The translations under genes and the position numbers were made by a program. Below, one piece after another: positions 1 to 9,400 of a DNA stretch of 64,000 nt. Under the pieces are notes generated by a model, which was given only the letters and a program-made list of their open reading frames with translations, did no database searches and was not told the origin of the DNA. Position 1 is the first letter of the stretch. The number at the start of each line of letters is the position of its first letter. The stretch comes from Fidelibacterota bacterium (GTDB taxonomy: Bacteria > Pseudomonadota > Alphaproteobacteria > Rhodospirillales > Rhodospirillaceae): assembly GCA_947472795.1 (NCBI GenBank), contig CANJBL010000005.1:124001-188000 (forward strand), in the 5' to 3' direction.

Positions 1-115
1 CTTTCTGTTTGGCGGCGCCACTATGGGACAATTGCTATCGCTCCCTATGCTGGCCTTCGGCGCCTTCTCCATCTGGCGCGCCAATCGGGCGAAGCCCGTC
101 ACCGCCGCGGCATGA
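1..115 (+). CDS. lgt: Prolipoprotein diacylglyceryl transferase, C-terminal end (partial)
   Basis: Only the last 37 codons are inside the window, in the frame that begins at base 2 and stops at TGA 113-115. The visible tail contains TMGQLLSLPM followed by a hydrophobic stretch and a short basic end. This matches the last membrane segment of Lgt, the inner-membrane enzyme that transfers diacylglycerol to the lipobox cysteine of prolipoproteins. Its stop overlaps the start of the next gene in an ATGA, as is usual for translationally coupled genes. An lgt-midA-pgeF order is common in Alphaproteobacteria, which supports the call despite the short piece. Confidence 0.8.
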   Translation, partial: FLFGGATMGQLLSLPMLAFGAFSIWRANRAKPVTAAA

Positions 116-1173
116 CCGCGACGGAAGACGCGCTCAAGGAGCGCATCCGCCGCGACGGCCCGATTTCGCTTGAAGCTTATATGAGCATCGTCACAGAAGC
201 GTACTACGCACGCGGCGATGTCTTCGGGCGAGACGGCGACTTCATCACAGCCCCCGAGATCAGCCAGACTTTTGGCGAGCTCATCGGGCTCTGGTGTGCC
301 GTTGTCTGGCAGAACATGGGCGCGCCTGCTTCGTTCCGCCTTGTGGAATGCGGGCCGGGGCGCGGCACGCTGATGAAGGATATCCTGCGCGCTGCTGCGC
401 GCGCGCCGGGTTTTGCCACAGCCGCCGATATCCATCTCGTCGAGCGCAGCGAAGCCCTACGCGCGAAACAACGCGAGACATTAGCAACGTATTCCGTCAC
501 CTGGCACGACGACATCGCACGCGTACCGGCCGGCCCACTGATCCTGGTCGCCAACGAATTTCTCGACGCTCTTCCCATCCGCCAGTTCGAAATGTCGGCG
601 TCAGGATGGAAAGAACGCTTCGTCTCTCTCAATGAGCACGGCGCGCTCATGTTGCAGCTTCACGCCGGAGCGCCCACCTCGGCTCCCGCCGCACAGACGG
701 GTGATCTCTTCGAGACCTCTCCATCAGTCACAGCTTTCATCGCAGATCTTGCGCGACGGTTGGCGGTGACCGGCGGTGCGGCTTTACTTATCGACTACGG
801 CTATAAGGCCACAGCTCTTGGCGATACCTTGCAAGCCGTAGCGAAGCATAAACCCTGTGACATCTTTGACGCGCCCGGCGAGGCAGACCTGACCGCCCAT
901 GTGAATTTCTCTGCCGTCGCCGACACAGCGACGGCGGCCGGTACGCGCGCATTCGGGCCCGTCGAACAGGGCGCATGGCTCAACCGTCTTGGCATTCAGG
1001 CGCGCGGCCTTCAGCTGGCGAAAGGCAAAGCCGCCGATGTGGCTGAAACCGTGAGCGCCGGAATCCGCCGCCTCACGCAACCCGACGCGATGGGCGTGCT
1101 TTTCAAGGTGATGGCCCTTGCACATCCTTCACTAGCCACGCCCGAAGGTTTCCAGCAGGATGGCGCCGCATGA
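112..1173 (+). CDS. SAM-dependent methyltransferase, MidA/NDUFAF7 family
   Basis: A 353-residue protein of full family length. Visible family motifs are GDFITAPEISQ near residue 43, followed by FGELIG. The glycine-rich SAM-binding segment ECGPGRGTLM lies near residue 79, and ANEFLDALPIRQFE near residue 145. The mitochondrial homologue NDUFAF7 symmetrically dimethylates an arginine of the complex I subunit NDUFS2. The bacterial member is likely a protein arginine methyltransferase acting on a respiratory or other cytoplasmic protein, but its target here is inferred only. The start is the ATG that overlaps the lgt stop, and its own stop overlaps the pgeF start, so lgt, this gene and pgeF look like one transcription unit. 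Confidence 0.9.
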   Translation: MTATEDALKERIRRDGPISLEAYMSIVTEAYYARGDVFGRDGDFITAPEISQTFGELIGLWCAVVWQNMGAPASFRLVECGPGRGTLMKDILRAAARAPGFATAADIHLVERSEALRAKQRETLATYSVTWHDDIARVPAGPLILVANEFLDALPIRQFEMSASGWKERFVSLNEHGALMLQLHAGAPTSAPAAQTGDLFETSPSVTAFIADLARRLAVTGGAALLIDYGYKATALGDTLQAVAKHKPCDIFDAPGEADLTAHVNFSAVADTATAAGTRAFGPVEQGAWLNRLGIQARGLQLAKGKAADVAETVSAGIRRLTQPDAMGVLFKVMALAHPSLATPEGFQQDGAA

Positions 1174-1970
1174 ACCGCCTCGCCCCAGAATCAGATGCTC
1201 AAGACTCAGATGTCGTGCACATCGACGCGCTCAGCGCCGTACGCGGCTTGCGTCATGGCTTCTTCACCCGCAACGGCGGTGAGTCGCAGGGGCTTTACGG
1301 TTCCAACAATTGCGCTTTCGGTTCGCAGGACTCTCGCGATGCCGTTGCCGCCAATCGCGCCGCCTGCGCCAAGCATCTGGGCGCATCAGCCCTTGTCACC
1401 GTCAAGCAGCGCCATACCACCGACGTGGTGATCGCGCGCACGCCCTTCAGCTGGGATGAAGCGCCCGATGCCGATGCGCTGGTCACGGCACGCAGGGGCT
1501 TGGCGCTCGGCATTCTCACCGCCGATTGCGTGCCCGTGCTTTTCGCCGACCCCGACGCCGCCATCATCGGCGCAGCGCATGCCGGCTGGCGCGGCGCCTT
1601 CGATGGCATTCTCGCCAACACCACGCTCGCCATGGAAAAGCTCGGTGCCAAGCGGCAAAACATCATTGCTGCCGTCGGACCTTGCATCGGTAAAGCGTCT
1701 TACGAAGTGGGACCCGAATTTGTGACACGCTTCACCGCGCGCGATCCGGCTTATGCCCGCTACTTCGGCAACACAAAAAGCGATGGCCATGCTTATTTCG
1801 ATCTGCCGGCCTTCGCCGCCGACCGGCTCAGGGAGGCCGGTGTCGGCACTGTTGTCGTGCAAGGCAGCGATACGTGCGGCGCAGAAAGTCAGTTCTTTAG
1901 CTATCGCCGGTCCACCTTGCGGCGCGAACCCGACTATGGCCGGCAACTTTCCGCCATTGTGATGACATAG
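1170..1970 (+). CDS. pgeF: Peptidoglycan editing factor PgeF (YfiH/DUF152, multicopper-oxidase-like)
   Basis: A 266-residue member of the YfiH/FAMIN family. The metal- and catalysis-associated residues are visible: His in VKQRHTTDVV, Cys in TADCVPVLF and His in AAHAGWRGAF, followed by AVGPCIG. Bacterial PgeF removes mis-incorporated L-serine-containing muropeptide precursors from the peptidoglycan pathway. Purified family members also act on purine nucleosides, so the physiological reaction is not fully settled. The ATG overlaps the stop of the methyltransferase in an ATGA. The next gene starts 16 bp downstream on the same strand. Confidence 0.9.
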   Translation: MNRLAPESDAQDSDVVHIDALSAVRGLRHGFFTRNGGESQGLYGSNNCAFGSQDSRDAVAANRAACAKHLGASALVTVKQRHTTDVVIARTPFSWDEAPDADALVTARRGLALGILTADCVPVLFADPDAAIIGAAHAGWRGAFDGILANTTLAMEKLGAKRQNIIAAVGPCIGKASYEVGPEFVTRFTARDPAYARYFGNTKSDGHAYFDLPAFAADRLREAGVGTVVVQGSDTCGAESQFFSYRRSTLRREPDYGRQLSAIVMT

Positions 1971-1986
1971 GCATGATGATCTAGGC

Positions 1987-2910
1987 ATGCGCGCTCGATT
2001 TATCTTCGCACTGCTGATGACCGGCTTGCTTGCAGCGTGCGGCAACCTGCCGCAACCCTTCCGCGACGGCCCCAAGGTCACGACGGACAATCCCCTGCTG
2101 GATGTACCCACCGCGGTCGGCATTGCGGTTGTGCCCGTGCGCGGCGCACTGCAGCCCTTTGATACCCAGATCAGCAATGCCGTTGCCCAGCGCTTGCAGT
2201 CGTTCGAGATCCCCGCTGAAGCCGTACCCAGCAATGCCGGCCTGGGCTTCACCCTGGAAGCAGAAGCCCGCCCCGCTGAAGCCACCGCCGCGAATGTGGG
2301 CATTGTGCTCAACTGGACCTTGCGTTCCCGGCGCGGCACGAGCATGCGCTCTTATCGTCAGGTCGTAACCGTTCCCGCAACGTCCTGGCGCGACGGTGAC
2401 GCTGCCCTGGCCGCACAAATCGGCAACGAGGCCGCCATCGCCATGAGCGACCTTATTATCGGCCTGTCGATTCCCGTCGATGGGCCCGTCGCCCCGCCAC
2501 CCCTGGCCGATGCCAGACCCGCGCTACCCCTGCCTAATTTTCCGTCCGTCTCCGTGCAGCCGGTCGAAGGTGCGCCGGGCGATGGACGCGAGGCCTTGCG
2601 GGTCGCGGTGCTGCAATCGCTGATGGACAACGGGGTGCGCCGCGATGAAATCAACCCGCAAGTCGTCCTCACCTGCCAATTGACGGCGACACCTTACGAT
2701 CAGACCTCTCAGAAAGTTGAAATTGTCTGGCGGGCCATGGACCGTAGCGGGAAAGAGCTTGGCACCGTCAAACTCGACAATACGATCCCCTTGGGCGGAC
2801 TCGATGGACCTTGGGGTCCTACGGCCTATGCCGTTGCCGGCGCCGCGCTCAACGATTTGCTCACCCTGCTCGCCGCGAATGCGCCGCCGCCGGAGCCGCG
2901 GAAACCCTAG
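1987..2910 (+). CDS. Outer-membrane or periplasmic lipoprotein of unknown function
   Basis: A 307-residue protein starting with a lipoprotein signal peptide. A basic N-end and hydrophobic core are followed by the lipobox LLAAC with the lipidated Cys at about residue 18. There is no Asp at +2, so sorting to the outer membrane is likely. The rest is soluble, with a Pro-rich linker near residues 155-190 separating two halves, and a Pro-rich end. I do not recognise a catalytic motif. It closes the lgt-midA-pgeF cluster, and its cysteine would be a substrate of the Lgt encoded just upstream. The product class (lipoprotein) is secure and the function unknown. Confidence 0.8.
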   Translation: MRARFIFALLMTGLLAACGNLPQPFRDGPKVTTDNPLLDVPTAVGIAVVPVRGALQPFDTQISNAVAQRLQSFEIPAEAVPSNAGLGFTLEAEARPAEATAANVGIVLNWTLRSRRGTSMRSYRQVVTVPATSWRDGDAALAAQIGNEAAIAMSDLIIGLSIPVDGPVAPPPLADARPALPLPNFPSVSVQPVEGAPGDGREALRVAVLQSLMDNGVRRDEINPQVVLTCQLTATPYDQTSQKVEIVWRAMDRSGKELGTVKLDNTIPLGGLDGPWGPTAYAVAGAALNDLLTLLAANAPPPEPRKP

Positions 2911-2938
2911 ATCATCGGCGTCCGTGACCGCCCATGCT

Positions 2939-2947
2939 TGTGGATAA
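2939..2947 (-). promoter_or_regulatory. Consensus DnaA box upstream of prs
   Basis: The sequence TGTGGATAA reads TTATCCACA on the minus strand, an exact match to the 9-base DnaA box consensus. It lies 137 bp upstream of the prs start codon in the 173-bp gap after the lipoprotein gene. A role in coupling prs to replication initiation is inference. Confidence 0.55.
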
Positions 2948-3083
2948 GTTTTTGCAGCGGTTCTGCCGCCGACTCAGGTTTACAGCTTCGTGACAGATTG
3001 ATACTTTCCTCGCGCCTGAAACGTGGTGGCTTTGGGTGCCGGCGGTAACGCCGGAGGGGATCGATAAGGGGCGGCAAACACCC

Positions 3084-4016
3084 ATGAAAATTCTCGCTGG
3101 CAACAGCAACAAACCGCTCGCGGAAGCCATTGGTGCCTGTCTGCATCTGCAGATCACCAACGCCAGTATCAAGCGCTTCTCCGACATGGAGATTTTCGTG
3201 GAGATCCACGAGAACGTGCGCGGCGAAGACGTCTTTGTCATCCAATCCACGTCGTACCCCGCCAACGACAACCTGATGGAACTCCTGATCACGCTGGATG
3301 CCTTGCGCCGCGCTTCGGCGCGCCGGGTGACGGCGGTGATTCCTTATTACGGCTACGCCCGCCAGGACCGCAAAACCGGCGGCCGCACGCCCATCACGGC
3401 AAAGCTGGTGGCCAACCTTATCACCCAGGCAGGTGCCGGCCGCGTGCTCAGCATGGACCTGCACTCGGGCCAGATTCAGGGCTTCTTCGACATCCCGCTC
3501 GACAACCTCTATTCGGCGCCAGTCTTCACCGACGACATTCAGGGTAAATTCAAAGGCCAGAATCCGGTCATCGTGTCGCCTGACGTCGGCGGCGTGGTGC
3601 GCGCGCGCGCGATCGCCAAGCGTATTCATGCTGATCTTGCCATCATCGACAAACGCCGCGAAAAAGCCGGCGTGTCGGAAGTCATGAACATCATCGGTGA
3701 AGTGAAGGACCGCCCCTGCATCCTGGTCGATGACATCGTCGATTCCGCCGGCACGCTGTGTAACGCTGCCGTGGCGTTGATGAATGAAGGTGCCAAGTCT
3801 GTGTCCGCTTATGTCACCCACGGCGTGCTGTCGGGTGGCGCGGTGGGCCGCGTGACATCATCGCCGCTCAAGGAACTGGTCATTACCGACAGTATCCAAG
3901 CCACCGAGGCGGTGCGGCTGGCCGATAACATTCGCCAGCTCTCCATCGCACCCTTGATCGCCGAAGCCATCAATCGCATCAGCCAGGAAACTTCGGTCTC
4001 CAGCCTGTTTGAATAG
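3084..4016 (+). CDS. prs: Ribose-phosphate pyrophosphokinase
   Basis: Makes PRPP from ribose 5-phosphate and ATP, feeding purine, pyrimidine, His, Trp and NAD synthesis. The 310-residue product begins MKILAGNSN, the standard N-terminus. An in-frame ATG at 3036 would add 16 residues that do not resemble the family, so 3084 is preferred. Diagnostic motifs are [11 protein letters not shown] (flexible loop), the [12 protein letters not shown] segment, [10 protein letters not shown], and the PRPP-binding loop [11 protein letters not shown]. It stands alone, with a 173-bp leader that carries a perfect DnaA box. Confidence 0.97.
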   Translation: MKILAGNSNKPLAEAIGACLHLQITNASIKRFSDMEIFVEIHENVRGEDVFVIQSTSYPANDNLMELLITLDALRRASARRVTAVIPYYGYARQDRKTGGRTPITAKLVANLITQAGAGRVLSMDLHSGQIQGFFDIPLDNLYSAPVFTDDIQGKFKGQNPVIVSPDVGGVVRARAIAKRIHADLAIIDKRREKAGVSEVMNIIGEVKDRPCILVDDIVDSAGTLCNAAVALMNEGAKSVSAYVTHGVLSGGAVGRVTSSPLKELVITDSIQATEAVRLADNIRQLSIAPLIAEAINRISQETSVSSLFE

Positions 4017-4022
4017 CGCGCT

Positions 4023-4049
4023 TTAAGGCTATCCCGCCGCAGGCCTTAA
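4023..4049 (+). terminator. Possible transcription terminator after prs
   Basis: An inverted repeat TTAAGGC / GCCTTAA with a 13-nt loop begins 7 bp after the prs stop. There is no clear T-run after it, so it is weak as an intrinsic terminator. Confidence 0.3.
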
Positions 4050-4146
4050 CGCTGCCGTCAGGCAATGGTTTCCAAAAAGATATAGCCATCGACAACCCCC
4101 TCTTTTTGGGCTTTGCTAATCCAAGGCAGCAAAGAGGTGGCCGCTG

Positions 4147-4947
4147 ATGACCAAGGTCCTATGGCGTTGTGCCGTCGCGTGCGTGGTGGCGTGTCTTACG
4201 CTCCCGGCTTTTGCCTTCGCCGCCGAAGCCGCCGACTTCTCCGCCAATCAGGACACCGGCTCCTTCTCCGCTAAAGATCGTCAAGCCGATCTCGCCCGTT
4301 TGCGGGATTTTGTTTATCCCAAGGGCTATTCCGAACAGGACATCGTCTCGCTAGAGAATGGTCAGGTACCGACCGACCTTCCCGTAACCGAATACGCACG
4401 CCTGCACTGCGGCGAGACCAGCAACTTCGTGCTCAATCCCTGCATCGTGCGCTACGGTCGAGGAGAAATGGTTGGCTATATCGTCGTGGCCCAGGATGCC
4501 ACCAAGCGCTTCGCCAAGCTCAACGATGCCGTCGCTTATTACCGCGAACATGTCAGTGACACGGCCAGTCATTTGGAAATGGAAATCTCGACGATGAACA
4601 CTTTCGTCGAGGACTTCTGCACGCAGATCGCGGCCGGCGTCCGCGCATCCGACATTTTGAGTGCGCGCGGCGGCGACCACCCGCGCATTAGCCATCCCAT
4701 CGCGCGGCCGGATCCCAACGCGAAGTATCAGTTCTCCAATCTCTTCTCGTGGGAACGTTGCGAAGACTGCGTCGGCATCGTTGCCGTCAACCAGCCCGAG
4801 GAAGCCCCACCGCCATCGTGCGGTAAGTTGCGCAAGCAGGGCATTCCGCACATCGCTTACTTCGTGGTCGACCGCAACACCAGCAAAGGCCACCGTTCGC
4901 TGGACGACAGCATCAACGATTTCATGCGCCTGGCCTCCGCGCGCTGA
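4147..4947 (+). CDS. Secreted protein of unknown function with six cysteines
   Basis: A 266-residue protein with a Sec signal peptide: a Lys near the N-end, a hydrophobic core to about residue 24, then AFAAEA as a probable signal peptidase I site. The mature part has six cysteines (in LHCGE, NPCIV, DFCTQ, WERCEDC and PSCGK), an even number suited to periplasmic disulfides. No catalytic motif or known domain is evident. The start ATG has AGAGGTGG about 8 nt upstream. It is monocistronic, flanked by prs and the RND operon. I do not recognise the family. Confidence 0.75.
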   Translation: MTKVLWRCAVACVVACLTLPAFAFAAEAADFSANQDTGSFSAKDRQADLARLRDFVYPKGYSEQDIVSLENGQVPTDLPVTEYARLHCGETSNFVLNPCIVRYGRGEMVGYIVVAQDATKRFAKLNDAVAYYREHVSDTASHLEMEISTMNTFVEDFCTQIAAGVRASDILSARGGDHPRISHPIARPDPNAKYQFSNLFSWERCEDCVGIVAVNQPEEAPPPSCGKLRKQGIPHIAYFVVDRNTSKGHRSLDDSINDFMRLASAR

Positions 4948-5320
4948 CGCGCAAAAGGGTCTTTCCCGCTTTCCATCCCCTGTCCTTTTGTCCCCCTGGA
5001 CTCCCGTCCTCATTTTCGCTACCTTGCATAACAAGGTATCATGCAATATCCCCTACTGCGCTCGGGGTCATGGCATAGGGCCATTGCGACGGATCTGAAG
5101 CGCTCAAGTCACTGATATAATTTGAATATTCGAACAGGAGGGCGTTGGAGATCACGGCAATAGGCTAATTATGTTGGCCACGAGCTTGTGCCTGCCGGAC
5201 TTCTGCGACTATGACTTCATGACAAAAGCTTATGTCCCGCTGACGCTTGAATTGCCGCACTCTTTATCGTCTGAGGGGCAGACCACCGCCGCCCATACCC
5301 AAGATCACAGCGAATCAGGA
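4948..5320. other. Intergenic region upstream of the RND efflux operon
   Basis: A 373-bp stretch with no convincing gene. It holds a 7-bp inverted repeat with a 5-nt spacer at 5020-5038 and an exact TATAAT at 5116-5121. There is a GGAGGG near 5137. A TTG (5146) after it opens a frame of only seven codons that stops just before the ATG at 5171. If the efflux adaptor starts at 5171 or 5219 instead of 5321, the right part is coding. Confidence 0.6.
5020..5038. promoter_or_regulatory. Inverted repeat, possible operator of the RND operon
   Basis: TACCTTG and CAAGGTA form a perfect 7-bp inverted repeat around the spacer CATAA. The size and symmetry suit a dimeric repressor of the PadR or TetR kind. 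No such regulator gene is in the window, so the regulator is unknown. Confidence 0.4.
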
Positions 5321-6436
5321 ATGAAGCCTTTCACGTACCCCGGTTTTCGCAAGAAAGTGCTCGTGAGCGCCGCCATTTTCGCGGCCTTCATTGGCGTTAC
5401 GACATTTGTGGTCATGCACCGGGCGCCAAAAGGCGGACCCGCTGCTGGCGGACCGCAAGCCGTACTGACTGTCACCACCGCCACACTTCACCGCGCCGTC
5501 TGGCCCAGCACCCTTGAGATTTCGGGCGCTGTCGCGCCGTGGCAAGAAGCCATTATCAGCGCACAGATCAGCGGTTACCAAATCACCGATGTGCTGGCCA
5601 ACGTCGGCGACGAAGTGAAGAAAGGCCAGGTGCTCGCACGCATCAATCCCGACCTGCTGCGCGCCGACGAGGCGGTGCTACGCGCCAACTTCGAGCAAGC
5701 CGAAGCCAACTACAAACGCGCCGTGTCCTTGCAGGCCAACGGCTTCATGAGCGAGCAGAACATCCTGCTGCAAGAGACGCAGATGAAGACCTCGCGCGCG
5801 CTGCTCGATTCCAAGCGTCTGCAAATCCGCTATACCGACGTCATCGCCCCGGACAACGGCGCCATAAGCGCCCGCACCGCAACTCTTGGCAATGTGGTCA
5901 ACACCGGCCAGGAGCTCTTCCGCCTGGTGCGGCAGAATCGCCTGGAATGGCGCGGCGAAGTCTCGGCCAAACAACTGCCGCAGGTCAGCCCCGGCCAGGT
6001 CGTGCGCCTCATGTTGCCCGATGGTTCATTGGCCAAGGCGACGGTGCGCCAGTCGGCGCCCATGCTCAGCACGGAGTCCCGCCTCGCTTTCGTCTATGCC
6101 GATGTCGAAACCTCCTCCGCCGCGCGCGCCGGCATGTATGCCACTGGACGCATCACCCTAGGCGAGAGCACGGCGCTTGCCGCACCCGCCGAAGCCATCG
6201 TTCTGCGCGACGGACGCTCCTACGTTTTTGAAATCGTGAGCGGTGCCACGGGTGAGAACGCCGCGAAAGCCGCTTTGCGCGCTGTCACGATCGGGCGCCG
6301 CGAAGGCGATGAGGTCGAGATTTTGAGCGGGCTTTCGGAAACAGCGCGCGTTGTCGTGCGCGGCTCGGCGTTCCTCAACGACGGCGATATCGTCCGTATC
6401 GTTGACTCTGGATCACCTGCCGCACCGACGCGGTAA
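5321..6436 (+). CDS. RND efflux periplasmic adaptor (HlyD/AcrA family membrane fusion protein)
   Basis: Periplasmic adaptor linking the RND pump encoded next to an outer-membrane channel. From the chosen start (371 residues) there is a basic N-end and one membrane segment at about residues 10-28. A biotinyl-lipoyl-like half follows, with SAQISGYQITDVLANVGDEV and a GQVLARINPD turn. Then come a helical hairpin, the second lipoyl half (IAPDNGAISART), and a beta-barrel and membrane-proximal end. Two upstream in-frame ATGs (5171, 5219) would add up to 50 polar residues before the membrane segment. I prefer 5321 because it puts the anchor at the N-terminus, but its ribosome site is poor. Confidence 0.88.
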   Translation: MKPFTYPGFRKKVLVSAAIFAAFIGVTTFVVMHRAPKGGPAAGGPQAVLTVTTATLHRAVWPSTLEISGAVAPWQEAIISAQISGYQITDVLANVGDEVKKGQVLARINPDLLRADEAVLRANFEQAEANYKRAVSLQANGFMSEQNILLQETQMKTSRALLDSKRLQIRYTDVIAPDNGAISARTATLGNVVNTGQELFRLVRQNRLEWRGEVSAKQLPQVSPGQVVRLMLPDGSLAKATVRQSAPMLSTESRLAFVYADVETSSAARAGMYATGRITLGESTALAAPAEAIVLRDGRSYVFEIVSGATGENAAKAALRAVTIGRREGDEVEILSGLSETARVVVRGSAFLNDGDIVRIVDSGSPAAPTR

Positions 6437-6477
6437 TCTGAAACCAAGCGGCAGCCTAAAACCAAGGAGTCTCTTCC

Positions 6478-9400
6478 GTGAACTTCGCAACGTGGTCGAT
6501 CCGCAATCCCGTGCCGACGATCATGCTGTTCGCCTTGCTTGCGCTGGCGGGTCTGTGGGGATTCTCGCGGCTGCCGATCCAGAACTTCCCCGACATCGAT
6601 CTGCCGACGGTCAGCGTCACTTTGTCCCTGCCGGGTGCTGCACCCGAGCAGTTGGAAACCGAAGTTGCGCGCCGGGTAGAGGATTCCATCGCCACGCTTC
6701 AGGGCGTGCGGCATATCCGCACGACGGTCACCACCGGGCGCGTCTCGGTCAATGTCGAGTTCCAACTGGAGAAGAACCTTTCCGACGCCGTCACGGAGAC
6801 CAAGAACGCCGTCGATCAGGTTCGCGGCGATTTGCCGGCCGATGTGCAGCCACCCATCGTAATCGCACAAACCGTCAACGGCCAACCGCTGGTCAGCTTC
6901 GCCGTCGCTTCCACGCATCTCGACGAAGAGGGGCTCTCCTGGTTCGTGGATGACACGATTGCACGCACCGTTCTGGCTGTGCCCGGCGTCGGGCGCGTCG
7001 AGCGAGTCGGCGGTGTGAACCGCGAAGTCATCGTCGAAATTGATCCCGCGCGCCTTTCAGGTCTCGGCATCACCGCCGCGCAAGTATCGCGGGCGCTACG
7101 CCAGGTGCAGCAGGAATCTTCCGGCGGCCGCGGCCAGATTGGCGGCGCCGAACAAGCGGTGAGAACCATCGCGCTGGCACGTCAGGCAGCCGATCTGGCG
7201 GCTTTGCCCATCGTGTTGCCCAACGGCCGCAATGTACGCCTCGATGAAGTAGCCACGATTACCGACGGCACCGCCGAGCGTATGCAGGCGGCGCTGATCG
7301 ACGGCAAACCCGCCGTCGGCGTACGCGTCTATCGCTCACGCGGCTACGATGAAGTAGCCATCGCCAAGGGCGCCGAGGAAGCGATGCAGAGCCTCATGAA
7401 GGCCGATCCCTCGCTCACCATCACGCAGGTATTCAACAATACGACCTACACCCTGTCGCAATACAAAGGTTCCATGAACCTCCTGTTTGAGGGCGCGGGC
7501 CTTGCGGTCCTCGTGGTCTGGTTGTTCCTGCGCGATTGGCGAGCCACACTCATTTCGGCCACGGCTCTGCCGCTCTCCATCCTGCCCACCTTCGCTGCCA
7601 TGCAGTGGTTGGGGTACTCCCTGAACACCCTCACGCTGCTGGCTATGGCGGTCATCGTCGGCATCCTGGTCGATGACGCCATCGTGGAGATCGAGAACGT
7701 CGAACGCCATATCCAGAGCGGCAAGCCCGTCGAGCAGGCCACAGCCGACGCCGTGAACGAGATCGCGCTGGCGGTCATCGCTACCACCATGACGCTCGTC
7801 GTCGTCTTCCTGCCTACGGCCTTGATGAGCGGCGTGCCTGGCCTCTTCTTCCAACAGTTTGGCTGGACCGTCGTCATTGCCGTGCTGGCTTCCCTGCTGG
7901 TTGCGCGCATGCTGACGCCGATGTTGGCCGCGCGCTTTCTTAAACCCAAAGCGCACCACAATGAGGAAACCGGCCCGGTGATGCGGCGCTATCTTTCCGC
8001 AGTCAGTTGGTGCCTGCACCACCGCAAGACCACGATCCTCGGCGCGCTTCTCTTTTTTATCTCTTCCCTGGCCATGGTGCCCTTCATTCCCGCGGGGTTT
8101 GTCCCGCAAGGTGATCGTGGCCTCACCAACGTCCGCTTCGAACTGCCGCCGGGGAGCAATCTCGAACGCTCCTTGGATGTGGCAGAGCGGACGCGGACGG
8201 CCCTGACCGGCATTCCGGGCATCGAGCACGTCTTTACCACCATCGGCGCCGGCATCTTTGGCGGCGGCGGTGGCGGCGAAGTACGCCGCGGCACCCTCCT
8301 GCTGATCCTCGGGTCGCGCGGCGAACGGCCGCCGCAAAGCGAGATCGAAAGTGCAGCGCGCAAAGCCATGCTTCAGGTTCCCGGCGCACGCTTCGATGTG
8401 GGCTTCGGCGGTCAAGGCGAAAAGCTCCAGATGACCCTGACGGCCACCGACCGCAATGCACTCATTGCCGGCACGCGTGGGCTTGAGCGCGAACTGCGCG
8501 GCGTTGGATCCTTGTCCAACATCACATCCACCGCAAATCTGGAGCGCCCGGAGATCGTCGTACGCCCCAACCCGCAACTCGCCGCTGAACGTGGCGTTAC
8601 AACGGCCAGCATCGGAGAGACCTTACGTATCGCCACGTCTGGCGACTTCGATCCGCAAGTCGCCCGGCTCAATCTGGATACACGTCAGGTCTATATCCGC
8701 GTGCGCATGCCCGATGCCGCGCGCACTGATCTCGACACGATCGCCGATCTGCGCGTTCCGGGGCGGGTTGGACTTGTACCTCTCTCCAGCGTCGCTGATG
8801 TCCGCTTTGAAAATGGCCCGGCACAGATCGACCGCTACGACCGCAGCCGCTATGTCAACATCACGGCGGACCTCAACGGCATGCCGCTGGGCACGGCCTT
8901 GAACCAAGCCATGGCTCTGCCTGCCTTCAAGAGCATGCCCAAGGGCGTGCACACCACCAACACCGGCGATGCCGAGTTCGTGACCGAACTCGTGCGCGGG
9001 TTCAATGTCGCGCTGGTCACAGGGTTTCTGTGTATCTTCTGCGTGCTCGTGCTGCTGCTGCGCGACTTCCTGCATCCCTTCACAATTCTCGCCGCCATCC
9101 CACTGTCTGCCGGCGGCGCCTTCTTCGCGCTGCTGATTGGCAACATCGAGCTGGGCATTCCGGCCATGATCGGGCTCATCACCCTCATGGGCATTGTCAC
9201 CAAGAACTCGATCCTGCTGGTCGACTACGCGATTATCAACACGCGTGACAACGGCATGCCAACTCACGAGGCTCTCGTAGACGCTTGCAATAAGCGCGCG
9301 CGACCCATCGTCATGACCACCATCGCCATGATCGCCGGCATGATGCCCATTGCGATGGGTTTCGGCGAAGACGCCAGTTTTCGTCAGCCTATGGCCACTG

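Noticed and set aside
7336-8577. A 413-codon open frame on the minus strand opposite the RND pump
   Set aside because: It is antisense to a certain gene, with low-complexity charged composition and no recognised motif.
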